Source of the DNA: Progne subis subis
Taxonomy: Eukaryota > Chordata > Aves > Passeriformes > Hirundinidae
DNA: 64,000 nucleotides
Direction of reading: 5' to 3'
NCBI GenBank assembly: GCA_022316685.1
Contig: JAKJHU010000057.1
Coordinates: forward strand, 2,170,001 to 2,234,000
Position 1 is the stretch's first letter. Every line of letters begins with the position of its first letter. A program made the position numbers and the translations under genes. Below the pieces are notes generated by a model, which made no database searches, had not been told where the DNA came from, and saw only the letters and a program-made list of their open reading frames with translations. Below are positions 1 to 13,104 of the stretch, one piece after another.

Positions 1-1122
1 TCATTCCAAAGGAATCACAGCAAGGTGTTTCTGATTGTGACAGTGCAGATGCAGATAAAACAAAAGCCATGGTCCCCTCTGTCTCTGGAATGTGCTAGGG
101 TTAGTAGAAATTCTGAAAAACGCCTTTGGAAATTACAGCTGACTAGTTCTGAGCTGACAGTGATTCCCCTGGGCTGTTCCAGCCCACCTAGTTGTGCTTA
201 AGACAAGAATGAGACTATGGAACCTGCTTTTGCTGACTCTTTGAAGGCTTGGAAAACCCAAAAACGTCTTTACAAAACTGATATTTGCATCTTCTTTTTG
301 TAAAATAGAGTCCTAACCCCCAAGAAGAACTATTATTAGCAGCTGACTTGATTCCCGTGTAAGATGATACATGTATGTGAGGAGCTCTCTGCATGTGCAT
401 TCTAACCACAAGCAAGCCACAAGCAGCTGGCCAGGACTACCTTTACAAAGCATTCTTACTGAAATCCGTGAGGTATTATTCCAAAAGGAAGGAAATTGCT
501 AAGGCAGCAATAATAATCACTGGCTAAGGAAAAATTTTATTGTTTTGTATGTTTTTCTTCTCCCACGGCAAATGTCACTTTCCAGAATGCACAAACACTT
601 TCAGATAGGATACATTTTAAATGGTTTTATGAGCTATAGCATGCTAAGAAAGGTTTGGCTGGGGTGGTGTGTTTTTTTTGGTTTTGGCTGCTGCTGGTGG
701 TTTTTATTTTAGAGCTTAGAATACTCCTACAGCTCCCAGCCGAGAAAGGAACCACTCACAGTGATGGCATTTGCAGCTGTAACACTGGTACAAAGATTGA
801 AATCAGTAGGTCAATTCCAAGCCATTTTCCATCTCAACAGATTCCTGCTCATGAAGTTATTAGAAAATGGTTTAAAAGTTTATCCTGGGATTTGCTAGCA
901 CTATTTTTCTTGTGATCATGGGGTTTACTTCATGATCTTTGCCTCAGTGTTGTATTTAGATCTTCAACCTCTTCAGTTCATTATCTGAACGTAAAGCAAG
1001 CAGAGGGAAAGCAGCACTTTACTAACACTACCCAGTGTTACTGATGGACTCAACCCTGGGCAGCTCCGTGCTCAAGGTACTTGTCTTCCTTCTGTGTTTG
1101 AAAGTACTTAATGACACCAGTG

Positions 1123-1440
1123 TCCTGGTTTGGAGACAAATTTGGGGGAAAACCCCTGTATAGGATCCCTCTGGGAAGCGCTTCTCCTTGCTCTTAGAAC
1201 CAGTCTTAAAGGCACAGGACTCAATATACAGAGTTCAAACAGAACAGACGATTGGGGATACAAGCATCATAAAGTTACCCTAGGACACACCGTTAAGTCC
1301 CTCCATAAGCTAATAACATCGTTATGGCTTCATCAATGCACAAAATAATTGCAAGCCGCTTGGGAAGTTTTTTGAGGATGAGAGTCAGGTACATTTGGTT
1401 AAACAGTAGCAATCATTAACAAAAATTTAGTAGTCTGGCA
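1123..1440 (+). mobile_element. Possible ERV LTR fragment
   Basis: The segment opens with TGTCCTGGTTTGGAGACAAA, which resembles the TG-start of avian, especially songbird, endogenous retrovirus LTRs as I remember them. No matching CA end, target-site duplication, poly(A) signal or internal retroviral gene was identified, so the 3' limit is arbitrary. It may be a decayed solo LTR or a chance match. No viral protein-coding sequence is seen. Confidence 0.25.
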
Positions 1441-2382
1441 GTTTGTTTTACTTGGGGACACTCATTGCAGACTCGTGTTTCTGCTCTTTGAACCTGTTTC
1501 TCTGAGTATTTGCCAGCTTCTCAAGCTTCTCGACAGCTCTGGCCTTCTTCTAACCTCTCAAAATCCTTTTTTATCTCTACTGCTCTCCTGTTTCCTTCAT
1601 GTGAGTCTTGTCTTTCACTGCCAGGTTTCAGGCCAAGTGAGAGCCTGCTATGGGTGTGGAAACAGTCCTTGGTCCATACAGCAAAGATAAAATCTTTATT
1701 GACATCTGTCGTGTCAGAATAGCTCCTGTGTCAATGTAACCTCACAATGAGGTGAGTTCTCCTACACAGCTGGACAACTTTGAAACAACATATTGTGATT
1801 TAGGTCTGCTTTGCAGTCTTTGTCCTTTGCCTTGTTCTGTATTCCTGTGAAAGTCTAATTTTCTAAGGTTTGCTTGTAGTTTAGTTTGGCACCCAGAAAT
1901 GATGGCTGTCCAGTTCCCCTCTGGTTCATGCCAGAAAATCAGTATCTTCCTGGTTTACATTTATTTGCTGCAATAATTGGGATTATTTTTTTCTAATGTA
2001 CATTTCAGTCTAAATGGGAGTTTTAATAATTCCAAGTAGATGTGCATAAAAAGGGTTGTACGTAGACCATCATGCATCTTTTAAGTCTTACTTTACATAT
2101 TTTGAGACCTGAGCTTAGCAACAGCTTTCCCCATAGACCAAGGATTTTAAATTTCACATCAGCAATCCCAGCAGTTTTCTTCAGTTTGATTCATTTATTT
2201 TCACTTATTTGAATGTATTAACCTGGACATTCAATGGTTTAGTGAATATTGATATGACTGTTATTACTTAGTTCAGATAATGAGCAAGTGTTTTGACTAA
2301 GAGGCAGTTTATGTACGGCTCAAGTTCTTTCCCAGATGCACAAGCTCTAGAACTAGTTTATTAAATGAGGAAGTATTTTGCC

Positions 2383-2403
2383 TTTTTTTTTTTTTTTTTT
2401 TTT
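2383..2403 (+). repeat. Poly(T) tract, 21 nt
   Basis: An uninterrupted run of 21 T lies in the PPP1R1C intron. No retroposon body is recognised next to it. Confidence 0.95.
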
Positions 2404-3438
2404 ACCAATTCATTCTGCACATATGGGATAAAATACTGACTTTTTAAGTCAATGGCAGAACTTGCTCTGCTTATGGCCTAATAAAGTCAGTAATAAAGTT
2501 ACTGTCTTTCATTTTTCTCCACCATTCCCTTTCACCCAGCTTGTTTTGCTGGGAGCAGGACTTGCACTGAGCATGTGTTGAACTCCTGTGGGACTCATTT
2601 TGCCTGTAACTCCACTCAGCTCCCCTTTACACTCTGCAGAACCAGGCACTGGTGAACTCCTCTTTGCCAAGGGTCACACCGTAGCAGACACCCCAGATTT
2701 CTGATTGAGCTTAACTCTGTCATGCTGAAGAGAAAGAAGTACTTTGCTGTTAAATAAATGGTATCTCTTTGGAATGAGACAAACCGTGACCCATAGCTTC
2801 TGCCCGCAGTGACACCCTGTGGTTCTGCCAGGAGTCCACACCGGTCAGCTGCAAATTGCATTAAAAGTTTAGCTCAGAATCACTCCTGGTAATTTCGTCA
2901 GAGATTTTTGTTTGGTCCAGAAAACATCTCATCTCAGGAATCAGAAGAAAAAAATAAAGTACCTACCTCCTCCTGGTTAATCTTGTTTAGTCAGACATTC
3001 TTTGGAAGCTGTCTCCATTTCCTTCACCAAAGAGGAGTTTGTGCTGCTTAGAAAGCAACTAGAAGAAAACATCTTCAAGGCTAGCATTGTTTATATTGTG
3101 AATTAGAGCCAATCTTTACATTAGTTGTCCACACAGAACATTTATTCCATTGTGTTTCTCGCTGAGTTGATTACCTCTCTGGGAAGAGCTGCCAGCTCTG
3201 GAATTGTCCCCATATCATAGACTCAGGACTTCACATCAGGAGTTCTTGATTACCTGACCCTCTCTCATGGAGCGGGACAGGGCCCCTTGTGTTCCCGAAA
3301 AAGAAAATTCTGCATGGAACTATTCTTTTCATGACAGGTTTTTCCACAAAGCCTGTTTCATGTCTGGTCGTCCAAAGCCAGGACAGAATCAGAATAAAGC
3401 CTTACAGAGCTGGCACCAACCGGATGACCACAAAGTCA

Positions 3439-3500
3439 GGCAGAAAAACAACACCAAGGCAAGAGGCAGAAAAACAACACCAAGGCAAGAGGCAGAAAAC
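3439..3500 (+). repeat. 26-bp tandem repeat, about 2.4 copies
   Basis: The unit beginning GGCAGAAAAACAACACCAAG recurs at 3439 and 3465 with a partial third copy at 3491. The period is 26 bp and the two full copies look identical, which suggests recent duplication or slippage. It is intronic with no coding role seen. Confidence 0.9.
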
Positions 3501-6500
3501 TTAGTCCTTTTTTAAGAAGGGAGAAAATAATTAAATTTTTACTCACTTTCAAAATATATTTTGAGAAGCTATATTGTATTTCTGGTACTAATTTAGAATT
3601 TGTCTTATATTAATATTTATATTTTAGAGAGGGAGAAAGAAAAATTTGGAACAAAATGCTTAGGGGAAGGATGATTTTTGTGCTTGTAATAATTCATGAT
3701 TGCGCTGTGGTAAGGCTGCAATCCTGATTCATCAGCTTTGTATTCTACTTTAATGCCAGTGAAATGAGACTGATTTCCATGAGTCTGGCATGAATCTGGA
3801 ATAACAAGGTGGTGAATCAGGCACTATAATTTCCTTCTGGGAATCATGTGATGTAAACAAATACATTCAGATTCACATTTGAGGATTGTAATGTCTCCAG
3901 TTTTTTCCAAAATAGATTATGTTTACCAGAATGCAAGTTTTAAATGAATTTTGATCTGTGTAGTTTGTGAAAGGTGTTTTTTTTTCGTATTCTTATGACT
4001 GTGCAGTTTAAAGTGGGTCACACACTGTGTGATCAGAGATGCTTGGATCAGATGCTGTTGTGTGCATCAGGAAGAAAAGGATGATTATTCTTGTCATTCA
4101 GTGGCTGACTTTGAGCACCGTTAGGAAGGGTTTGGTCTAAGAAAGGAGGTTGCAGCCCCTACTCTCGGTACAGGTAATGGCTGCTTGAATATTGAAGGTG
4201 GGAAATACAGGGTTGTTAAAATAACTGATTTGCCTGGGAAAGAAAGAAAAATGAAATGTCCAAAGAGCAGACTGATTTGGCCTGCAGTATTTTAATGAAG
4301 TATGAGGGGCTGATTAGAGACAGGAGCTCGTTGGGAAAAGCTGTGCTATGATCCCTGAGACAGAGGGACGAGCGGTCCCTTGGTGACGGCGCTGTCAGCA
4401 CAGTGTGGGACCTTCCCCAAACCGCACACCTGAGCTGCGAGCGCCTGACAGGGTAGATAGGCATGCAAGTGCCTCTGTATATGGCAAATTCCTCTCTGCC
4501 CCATGTTTTCATTAGTGCCTGCTATACAAATCTTGTTGTTAGTGCTCCCTCAAGGGCCAGCAGTAATTTAGATGCTGATTAGTGAGTGAGATGCAGCAGC
4601 AGCGCAGCGCACGCTCTCTCATGTCAGCTCTTGACTGAGGAGGGGAGCAGAGCTCGCAGCTACGCCTGCCACAGCAGCTGCATTCGGGACTCTAATGAGG
4701 TGTTCCTGCCATGGGAATATTTCCAGAAACACACACTCACTCCAGGAGGGCTTACCAGGATATTTCTTTGTAATTAAATGTAATGACATCTAAACCCATA
4801 GTTCAAGTTCTCATTGACAAACACTGGCAAATAAAAACCAGCAAGCAAAAATCAAACAATTAACTATGTAAGCCTTTTTTATTATGGCTTTCTCTGAATT
4901 CTTTTTCCTTTTCTTACCTTAGTGGTCTAGTAAGAAATGATGAGATGTAGCTGATGTGGCAATGTATTGTTAGGACTCTGGCAAACAGAAAGCATTAAAT
5001 ATTTTTTGATCTTGCTGCGCCCTTTAGAAGAAAGAAAAAGTAGCTGTGATAGCAGAAAAAACCGAATATTATGCTGGCCAATTTCTAAATCAGAATTCAA
5101 TGAGCTTGTTTAACAAACATCAAGAGCTAATACAGATCGTGGTGGTCGAGCACCAGCAAGGTAAACCGGTAGATAAAAAATATTTTGTTTTACTGATGGA
5201 GAATTGAAATGTGAAATGACTGAAACATAATTTTAAGAAAAATTCATCCTTTTCTTCAACTAAGTGTCAGGAGAATGAAGGATTATTTTCTGGTTTTAGT
5301 TTCTAAACTGAGTCCAAACCTGTCAGCCCCCTGTGATTTTTTTATCTGCTTGGCTGTGTTTTCCCAAGGAAAATTCCTAACACTCTACAAGAAGCTTTCT
5401 CCAACAACTATATTGGTCTCTTACTGAGTTTCTTTTGTGTAAAACTGGCCCCTGTGACCTGCTCTGTTTCTCCAGTGCCAGACTGAAACCCTCCGGAAAA
5501 GGCTTTTATTTGCTCTTGCCGAGGGAAAAGCAGGCAGGGCACTTATCTGGATGAGCTAAGCCTTTGCTGGATGAGACCACTGCAGAGCCCACGGATGATG
5601 TCAGAGGCCAGCTCTTTTACAGCAGGTCACCTCTTGCCCTGCATGGCTGCTCCAAGTGCATTAACAATGTCCAGGGGGAGAAGCAAGGCAGCTGAGTTTT
5701 ATCTCACTCTAAAACGACCACAAAGCTTCCCCCAGCACGGACACGAGGTTTGCACAGCGGTGGAGATCCGTGGAAGAAGCCATCTGCACCACCAAGCAGA
5801 TTTCACCCCAGCTACAATCAGCCTCCTTGCTCTGGGTTCTTCTCTGGCTTCAGATAAGGACACCTTCGGGGAGCTCAGCTGGGTGGATCAGCTCGGCTGG
5901 GGGGTGTGCCGTAGGGATTCAAAGAGCTCTGCTATCTGCAGTGTTTGGGGAAACAACCCACCGCTGCTTCTTCAGCCTATTTCAGAGATGTAGTCGGCCA
6001 GGTACTTGCAGGTTTCCCTGCAAGTGGGTGAGATTTTGCCCTGGGTAAAGGCCAAAAGCTTAGAACTCTGACTCTGAAAGGGGGTCTGTGCAGGCAGATG
6101 GGCTCTTCGAAGTGACCTCCCTTAAAAAACCTAAAGCTTTGGTTCAGAAAGTCTGTGCACATATCTGGATTGATGGGAATGCCCTTTAGACTGAGCCCTT
6201 CATTGCATATTTATTTATCTGAGGACACAGAAAAAAGCCTTAAATCCTGTTTATTTTGCCAGTTGATGCTCCAGCCTACATGAGGTAAGGATCACTCTAG
6301 GCTCAAATATTTTTCACCCAGCCCAGGAGAAAGTCCTCGACTGGTTTTTCTTCAGCATGGGTGTAAAGAAGTCTCTAAACAAAGTTCCAGTCTTGTTTTT
6401 ACATATCTCCACTTGGGTATGTACAAATCCATTCTCAGGTCCTCATAAGATATCTATTATGCTTCTTTAAAACAAAAAATACAAAAAGCATGAAGAAATT

Positions 6501-6820
6501 ACTTGACTGATTAGATTCCTGTTAGTAATTAGAGCAGCCTAGAATAAGTTGAACTGGAAAAAAGCTGTATGTTGAGATTTGGAATACAGTACAGCTATAT
6601 TGTGTTCTGTGAGCAATGTTGTGGTCTGTGAGGAAGGAAAATGGAATTTCATTTTCCTCCCTTCTGGCCCCAAAAGGAGAGCAAGCCCATAAGGAGTAGT
6701 TACCTACTGAGAGCTAGGGTTTTGTTTCATATATAAGAGAGACAGCTGATCTCTTCACATTCTCCATGATACAATTGCTAAGTTATAAATATGAAAAGTG
6801 AATTTCTCATTCTGTACAAC

Positions 6821-6825
<5 letters not shown>

Positions 6826-6862
<37 letters not shown>
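6826..6862 (+). repeat. Poly(T) tract, 37 nt
   Basis: A pure run of 37 T lies in the PPP1R1C intron. It could be the reverse-strand tail of a retroposed sequence or an expanded homopolymer. No retroposon body is recognised beside it. Confidence 0.95.
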
Positions 6863-6863
<1 letters not shown>

Positions 6864-8624
6864 GCGAGCAGAGTCCTGCCTGCACTGTAGTAATGAGAAC
6901 TAAAAACTAAAGGATGTTGACAAACCAGAGATTTCTTTCTGCCCAGTGAATCAAGTGATATCATATTGTGATTTAGTTCTGATTATTTCCTGACCCTTCT
7001 CTAGATGAATTTATGCTCTAAGAGTTCACTAAAGAAATTCAGTTTATAAGTGTCAATGGATTTGAGAGGGATTTGAGTGTGGGAGATGCACAGCTTGTTT
7101 GACTTCCAGTGGTGGAAATGTCTGATTTGAAGTTGCTAACTGATGATGTTTTTTCTTACCTTGTACCTTTCATTCTCACTATAAAATCTGTTGTCACAGA
7201 GATTTTCTACATAATCTCTTGATTCCAGTACTGGCCTTTTGCAGGGAGAGCATTAATTCTTACTTTCATTTACTCTCACAAGGATGCTTTACTAGTAAGA
7301 CTGCTGTAAAAACATGTTTTCATTAACTTACTTAAACTGTTTTATAAAATAACTTTATAAAGCATTATAAGCTGTACTGGAAAATCCCTCTTTATCCAAG
7401 GAGGGATGTTCACACAATTATTAATGTAATCATTCCTTTAGATCAAGATGCCTCCAAGTATTTGGCCAGGCAGAGATCGCCTGACTGAGCTCCAGCCCAC
7501 GCTGCACTCCAGCTCTGATCTCTGTCATCTGTAATTTTCTCCTTTTATTGTCGATACAGCCTCAGTGTCCCTGCCTCTCATTATTACTTCAGTTGCTCAC
7601 AAGCTCTTCTATCTTCCTTCCATGTCTCCCTTGTCTTTCATCCTTTCCTCCTCTATACATAGAGGATTTATTTTATTCTGTCTGCCTCAGTCTACAGCAT
7701 TCTGGGATTTAGGTTTCCCTTGTTCTCATTCCTTGTCACCACTCCTTAAAAACCTATATTATTGATTGAGTCTTATCCGTCAAAATACCTGTCAAAAATG
7801 GGTGTGTGATCCTCCTTCTGTCCCCAAAAATAAACTCATGTCAAAATGTACCACTGCCCAAACTTCACCTCCAGCCAGCTGTACCTTTCCCTTCATCTCA
7901 CAACTCACTCAAAACACTTCACAGCTCCTGCCTTGAGTTTGTATCTTTCAGGCCCTGAGGTTACTTTCTGACCTCTGATTACTGATTAGGAGAATTGTTT
8001 GTTTATGTGATTTTACGGGTTGTTCTTAAATGTTCGTGTTGTCTGATGCTCCACATTGGCACTGTTTCCCCTGTGTCTCTAACTCCATACAGGACCAGTC
8101 CTTATTCCCAAGGTTGCCTGTCATATAAAGGCTGCTGGGTGAAAGTAAAGGCTGTAAATGTTCCAGTTCTGACAATTTTCATGTCACTCACTCAGAACAC
8201 TAAATGGCAAGCCCAAAGGGTTGGAGTTGACACATTCTCAGGATCAAGACCTGAAACACAACAAAGCGACTGATGTCAGTTTTTGTTCCTTATGCAAGCG
8301 TCAGTTTGGGTTTACAAAATATATTTTTAATCTGTGCAAATTTAGATTTTCAGGAAGGAATGGGTTGTAACTTACTCTTCATTGTTCTTTGCTGAAAGTT
8401 CCTGATTTATTCAAATTTCAGCATTTAAACTAAATCCAATATCCTGAATTTTAAAAAAAAAAAAAAGAGAGCTGAGCGTTGATTCATTAAGGCGTTGGTA
8501 TGCAACCAGTAAGAAAGGCTGCAAGCACATAAATAGTCACTCATTTAGCCAGCCTGACTTCATACCACAAAGGGTTTTATGGACTTGAATAGACACTTCC
8601 ATACTGAAATAGACACTGCTATAC

Positions 8625-8760
8625 TTATTTACAGGTAGGGAAGTCCAGGACGGAGATCAGTGACCTTACCAAAGTTCACACAAATGTCAGTGGCAGGAAA
8701 CTGGCCTCCTCTAATTCTGTATCTGTGGGATCGTGCTTTAGTAATCAGCGCTGCTTTCAA
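8625..8760 (+). mobile_element. MIR-like (CORE-SINE) relic, plus orientation
   Basis: The sequence follows the MIR core in order: TTTACAGGTAGGGAA, then GTGACCTTACCAAAGTTCACAC, GTCAGTGGCAGGAAA, then a TCTGTATCTGTGGGAT-like stretch and a GTGCTTTAGTAATCAGCGCTG-like end. This mirrors the consensus flow of 'ttacagatgaggaaactgag', 'gtgacttgcccaaggtcaca', 'agtggcagagc'. It is old and diverged, as expected for amniote MIR copies in birds. Ends are approximate. Confidence 0.6.
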
Positions 8761-10019
8761 CTACACTTTTAACCCCGAGTGTGAGTGATTTTAATATCTT
8801 CCAGCTAGAGGTAGTGGGAGATACTTACATTGAAAAACCTGGTAAATTAATTAAATTTTGCAAGATGCACAGAGCCAGTGGTAAAGAATGCAATAGAAAA
8901 TGTGATTGATCCAGCTGCATGGGCTGGCTCGTCCCCCGTACCCAGCACACTGCAAGCAGCCAATACCTAGAGAATAAGCCAGATGAAACGATATTGCCCA
9001 GACCTGATTCTTTGCTCAGACCTATGTTTACAGATCTGTCACACCTCAGTGAAAATTACACACCGATATCTGCAAGTGGAAAATTTTAGAAAACCCATTG
9101 GTACAGTGAGAGATTGATGTCTGTGTTTTTAATGACATTTTACTTTAGAGCTCCAAACTACTGTGTATCAAATATCCTGCATGATCTTTGTCAAATATTT
9201 GTGAAATCATCAGCAGAAGACAGATACTTTCTGGCCATTAACCACATGAAGACAACAGCAGTGAAATAATTTATCTTATACAAAAATTGGTTCTGTGCCA
9301 TGGTTAGGAAGAACCTTGAGCATCCTCTCTGTCATGCAATCTTACTTAGTTGTTTATACATATCCTCAGAGGCACTTATTTTTATTAGAAATCTCAAGTT
9401 TTGCCAATTCTGCCATACATAAAATCTAAAGAAAATTAAGGCATCAAAAATTAAGAAGCTTCAGAAAAAAATCGAGTCCGGTAATGTCATAAAATTCCTA
9501 AGGTAAAGGTTGCTCTTTGTAAAGCTTTTTTTGATAATTTTGCATTTCACTGTGAGGCAGTCTTCAGCACCAGCATTGGTATATTAATAACTAAGGCGAT
9601 GTTCTTGTTATTTGAGTGCAGCAAAACTCGTGAGTTTTCCTCACATCATTTGCCCCCCAGACCTTTTCTGACTGTAGGAGAAAGCTCAGTTTGTGCAGAG
9701 CAGCCCTGTCCCCCGACGGCCCCGCTTGTGGTGCAGAGCCCTGCTGCCAGCCAGGACAAAGGACGTGCTGCTGAAGGAACTCCATCCCTCGCTGCTATGG
9801 ACAGACAAAAACGGGAGTTAAGTGCTTCCGATGCAGTGCTTATGTCTAAATGCTAATCAGGGCCTCTGGCTTTCTGAGACACACAAACGAGAAAGAAAAG
9901 CTGTAAATAAGGTTAATTTCTTTTTACAGCGGTGCTGTAGGTTCATGGCAGAGTTACAAGGGTTAGCACCAAGAAATGCTTCTGTATTAACCTTTCTCTT
10001 TTCGTGTGTTTTTCTCTAG

Positions 10020-10057
10020 AAAAAGATGAGAAGAGAACAAACATCTCACAGGCAGAG
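10020..10057 (+). CDS. PPP1R1C: PPP1R1C coding exon (antepenultimate product segment)
   Basis: This is a 38-nt exon with acceptor tttttctctag before 10020 and donor gtacgt after 10057. Read with two leading bases completing an upstream codon, it gives KDEKRTNISQAE. This aligns position for position with the mammalian segment that follows NPPE (D-D-K-R-x-x-N-x-Q-x-E). One other frame is also open, but only this one stays open into the next two exons and matches the family. The segment links the PKA-site region upstream to the phosphosite-rich C-terminus and is likely disordered. It ends in phase 0, so the next exon starts on a full codon. Confidence 0.85.
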
Positions 10058-11824
10058 GTACGTGATTTTATTTTTTTTTAACACATTTATTGTTAAAATA
10101 GTTTTATTGTTAAAAACTCTTGGAAACTGGCTGATTCATCCCAGTTGATACTTTTATTTACATTGTCATGCCATCTGCAGTAACACAGCCTTTCAAGAAC
10201 CATCCATTTTAAAGCAGGGCAGTGTAAGGCTGTGTTGTGTGTTCTGCCAGCTCTCCCTTCCCCCTGTAGAGCTGGGAGAGGCAGGCTTCCCCTCTGCTAG
10301 GCTGCCATGCCCTGTTAGAGCACAGCAGAGCCAAGGTGACCCTGCCAGCTCACCCCATGCAAGCGTTGCTGTGGATCTGCAGGTCTCTGCTGGACCGCAA
10401 ACGCGTCCCCACCCTCTCCATCACTTGTCAAGCCTACAGCAGGCAGTGCAGTGATGATGTCTGCACAAGAACTAAAAGCTGGCTCCTCCAATCTCATTTT
10501 CTAACCTCCCCTTGCATAGTTCCTCCAGATCCCCAATCTCTTTCTCCTTCACCCACTGCTCAGAGCAGCAGGCAGCACTTTAAATAGCAGCAGAGGCATC
10601 GATTGGTTCAAATTTGAACTCCAACACAAACTTATAAAGATTTACTGGTGCGAGGTTCACCAAGCTATCCCGCAGCGTTTATAAATAGCTTTCCCTTTCC
10701 AAAGACAATATTTTATTTATAAATGTTATCATTCTATCCATTGTGATAAGCTAAGGATTAGGATTAGCCCTCCTTGTGTGAAACATGTCTCCTCACGGTC
10801 CATGAAGAAATAGATCAGATTAAAATTCATGGTCCGTATATTAGGTATTTTTAGCAAATGTTTGGGTAAATGCAACATCTTTACTACAACTAGAAATTGT
10901 TAAAATGAGGTGGGGAAAAACAGCTTGGCTGCACCCAATTTTTCCTTAACCTTTTTGTTAGGAACTGTGATAAAACTAGCTAAGGGTGTAATGTATGAGG
11001 CTTTCTTGTCCTTTTTATGTAGAAAAAAATCATATTGGTATAATATTGACACCAATTTAGCTGCTTTCATTTTGCAAAAGCTGCTCTGCTTTAGCACTGA
11101 ACATACTCCAGTTTGTTTTTGTTAACTAAACATCGGTATAACTGTAGTAGTACTATTATTACTTCATGTATATTGGTGTAATATAATAATACTGTTATTT
11201 CTCTGTGTAATTTTACTACCATTACTTTGGAATAATTTTTCTTTTCTGCGTAGTTGTAGCTTTGGGTCCGCAAAAAGTTAAACCGTGTCTAAGTACAATG
11301 CATTAAGTGTATACAATACCACTGAGCCTCTAATGAGGCTCAGTTAAAGGCTGAGTGATTGGCTCCTGAAATTATTATTTTACCTTCAATAGAACACATT
11401 GAAATGTACAGGGGGAGGGATTTTCCACTTATTTACATTGAAACGTATATATTAATATTTCAGTACTACCTTATACATATAATCATTAATTACACTGTGA
11501 TTAGAATGTTGGCTAATGTAAACCTTGTGACTATTTTAATATACATAGACATTTATTTGCCTTATAAGAATCAGTTACACAGGCCATCAAAAGCACAGGC
11601 TATCCTAATCTCATGTTTAACAATATTTTTATAGAGTGAAGGGTAGTTTTCAGTAGTATTGGGTTGTCCACCAAACACATATTTCTGCCCTAGTTTTCAC
11701 GGACACAGGTCGGTGAAAGCAGGCATCAGTTGTACACGATATGTTTTTTTAGAAGCTCTGCCCGGAGCAGAGAGCTCTCCCCGTGCCGTCTCTCACCGCC
11801 TCTCTCTGCTTTGTCCCTCCGCAG
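10058..11824 (+). other. PPP1R1C intron, 1767 bp
   Basis: This is a complete GT-AG intron (gtacgtgatt to ccctccgcag) between two coding exons. Most of it is AT-rich. It contains a perfect 10-bp-stem hairpin at 11321-11344 and a T/A-rich stretch at about 11120-11640. No exon-like segment was seen. Confidence 0.85.
11321..11344 (+). repeat. Perfect stem-loop, 10-bp arms, TAAT loop
   Basis: The arm ACTGAGCCTC, loop TAAT and arm GAGGCTCAGT form an exact inverted repeat in the PPP1R1C intron. It could fold in the nascent RNA. No poly(U) follows it and no function is known. Confidence 0.9.
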
Positions 11825-11885
11825 TCGCAGAGCGCCTCTCCCAAGCAGAGGAAGCAGAGCGTCTTCACCCCACCTGCCCTCAAAG
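11825..11885 (+). CDS. PPP1R1C: PPP1R1C coding exon, PKQRKQSVFTPP segment
   Basis: This is a 61-nt exon with acceptor tttgtccctccgcag before 11825 and donor gtactg after 11885. It translates to SQSASPKQRKQSVFTPPALK and ends one base into the next codon. Mammalian PPP1R1C has nearly the same stretch (ASPKQRKQSVYTPP), which is the strongest single match for the gene. The segment has a basic run followed by serine (RKQS, a basophilic kinase-type site) and a TPP proline-directed site. That these are used as phosphosites is inference. The surrounding 11.76-11.89 kb is locally GC-rich compared with the flanking AT-rich intron. Confidence 0.92.
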
Positions 11886-13104
11886 GTACTGCGAGCTCCT
11901 GCCCTGCCCCTGGAGCAGTGGCAAACTTGTTTGTTTGAGGGGAAAAATAAAATAAAATAAAAGAGTATGCTTTTATTAGTTTGCTAAAACAGAAAATTCC
12001 ATGCCAAACTATGGACAGAGCTTTTTGAATATGTAAATACTACTTGTGCTGGCCCCACGGAGTTCTCTGTTTCTTATTTGAAACCACTTCCCCATACCCT
12101 GGCTCTCTTTCCAGGCAGCTGTGAAAAGGAGAACAACCGAAACCGTGGGCTGGGTATCTGACCATAGGGAGTGTGAAGAGTTTCTTGGAAAGATAAGGAC
12201 AAATGAGAAGTCTTGGTACAAGTTTTGAGGGCTAACATTCTTATTAGGAATATGTACAAAAGCAGCAGGAATATCACTTGGGATCAGAACAGCTATGTTT
12301 AGGTCTGGCTTTTTATGTAGTTCTGAACAGAATTTGCCTTGGTGGTGCTCGCAGTGAGGCAAGATCTGTGGTGATTCACCAGCACTTCTGACTGACACTT
12401 GTCAGAGCAGGATTATTCTCAGACTGCAGTCTAAAGACCGTCCTGCCAAGTGTCTCTTGATAGATAATAGATGCATAAATTTCCATTTGCCTGCTTAACA
12501 CAATTTATTACCTGGCAGAAAAGGTGGGATATCTGATTTCTTGTGTGAAATACTGCCGCTGTCATGAGGTAATTTACCATATCAGCCAGTTGTGTGTGTC
12601 TCATTCTGTGGCTTCAAGTTCTCTAATACTTGTCAAAACCACAGTTAAAATATCAGTCAGCTGCCACTAAAGACTCTGTTTGACAAAATGGGCTGAAGTT
12701 CGTGTGATGGATATTAGAAATAATCTGATTACGTTCAGTTCAAACATCCAAGTAGCTGGAAATAGTTTTGTTACAGGTTTTGTAAGTTTTTTGAAGTAAT
12801 TACAAAACTGTGTGAGAGAAAAGTTGCTAGTTTCTGAATTGATGGCTAGGCAGGAGAGAGAAAGAGGAAATGAATGTGCATGTTGTGGTTATGGGAACCC
12901 CTATAGAATGGGAAATTGTTGGCATGGTTGAAAAGAACAGAAGCAACATCAGACAACTGTGGTGATGGGTTACAATACCAGAACTATGGTACATGTTACA
13001 TGAAATATCCAAATACATGAAAATATATGCAATAAATGGAAATGAAGTGCTGCTGAGGTTTTACGTGCCATAGTAAATATGTGGAGATCAACTTCTTAGT
13101 TAAA

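Larger units (their letters stand above)
1..10019 (+). other. PPP1R1C intron (partial), no exon seen
   Basis: This is AT-rich intronic sequence upstream of the first visible PPP1R1C exon. It holds a possible LTR fragment near 1123, T runs at 2383-2403 and 6826-6862, a 26-bp tandem repeat at 3439-3500 and a MIR-like SINE at about 8625-8760. No stretch encodes the expected RKRRPTPASLV-like or KKIQF-like peptides. Long open frames here (for example 5571-5993) show no family resemblance or splice context and are taken as chance. Confidence 0.7.

Noticed and set aside
5571..5993. 140-codon open frame, plus strand
   Set aside because: It has no recognised motif and no splice signals fitting PPP1R1C, and it overlaps other open frames in a locally GC-richer patch. 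Taken as chance.
1..10019. Search for the PPP1R1C N-terminal exons (KKIQF and RRPTP regions)
   Set aside because: No sequence encoding these peptides was seen on the plus strand, so they are presumed upstream of the window.
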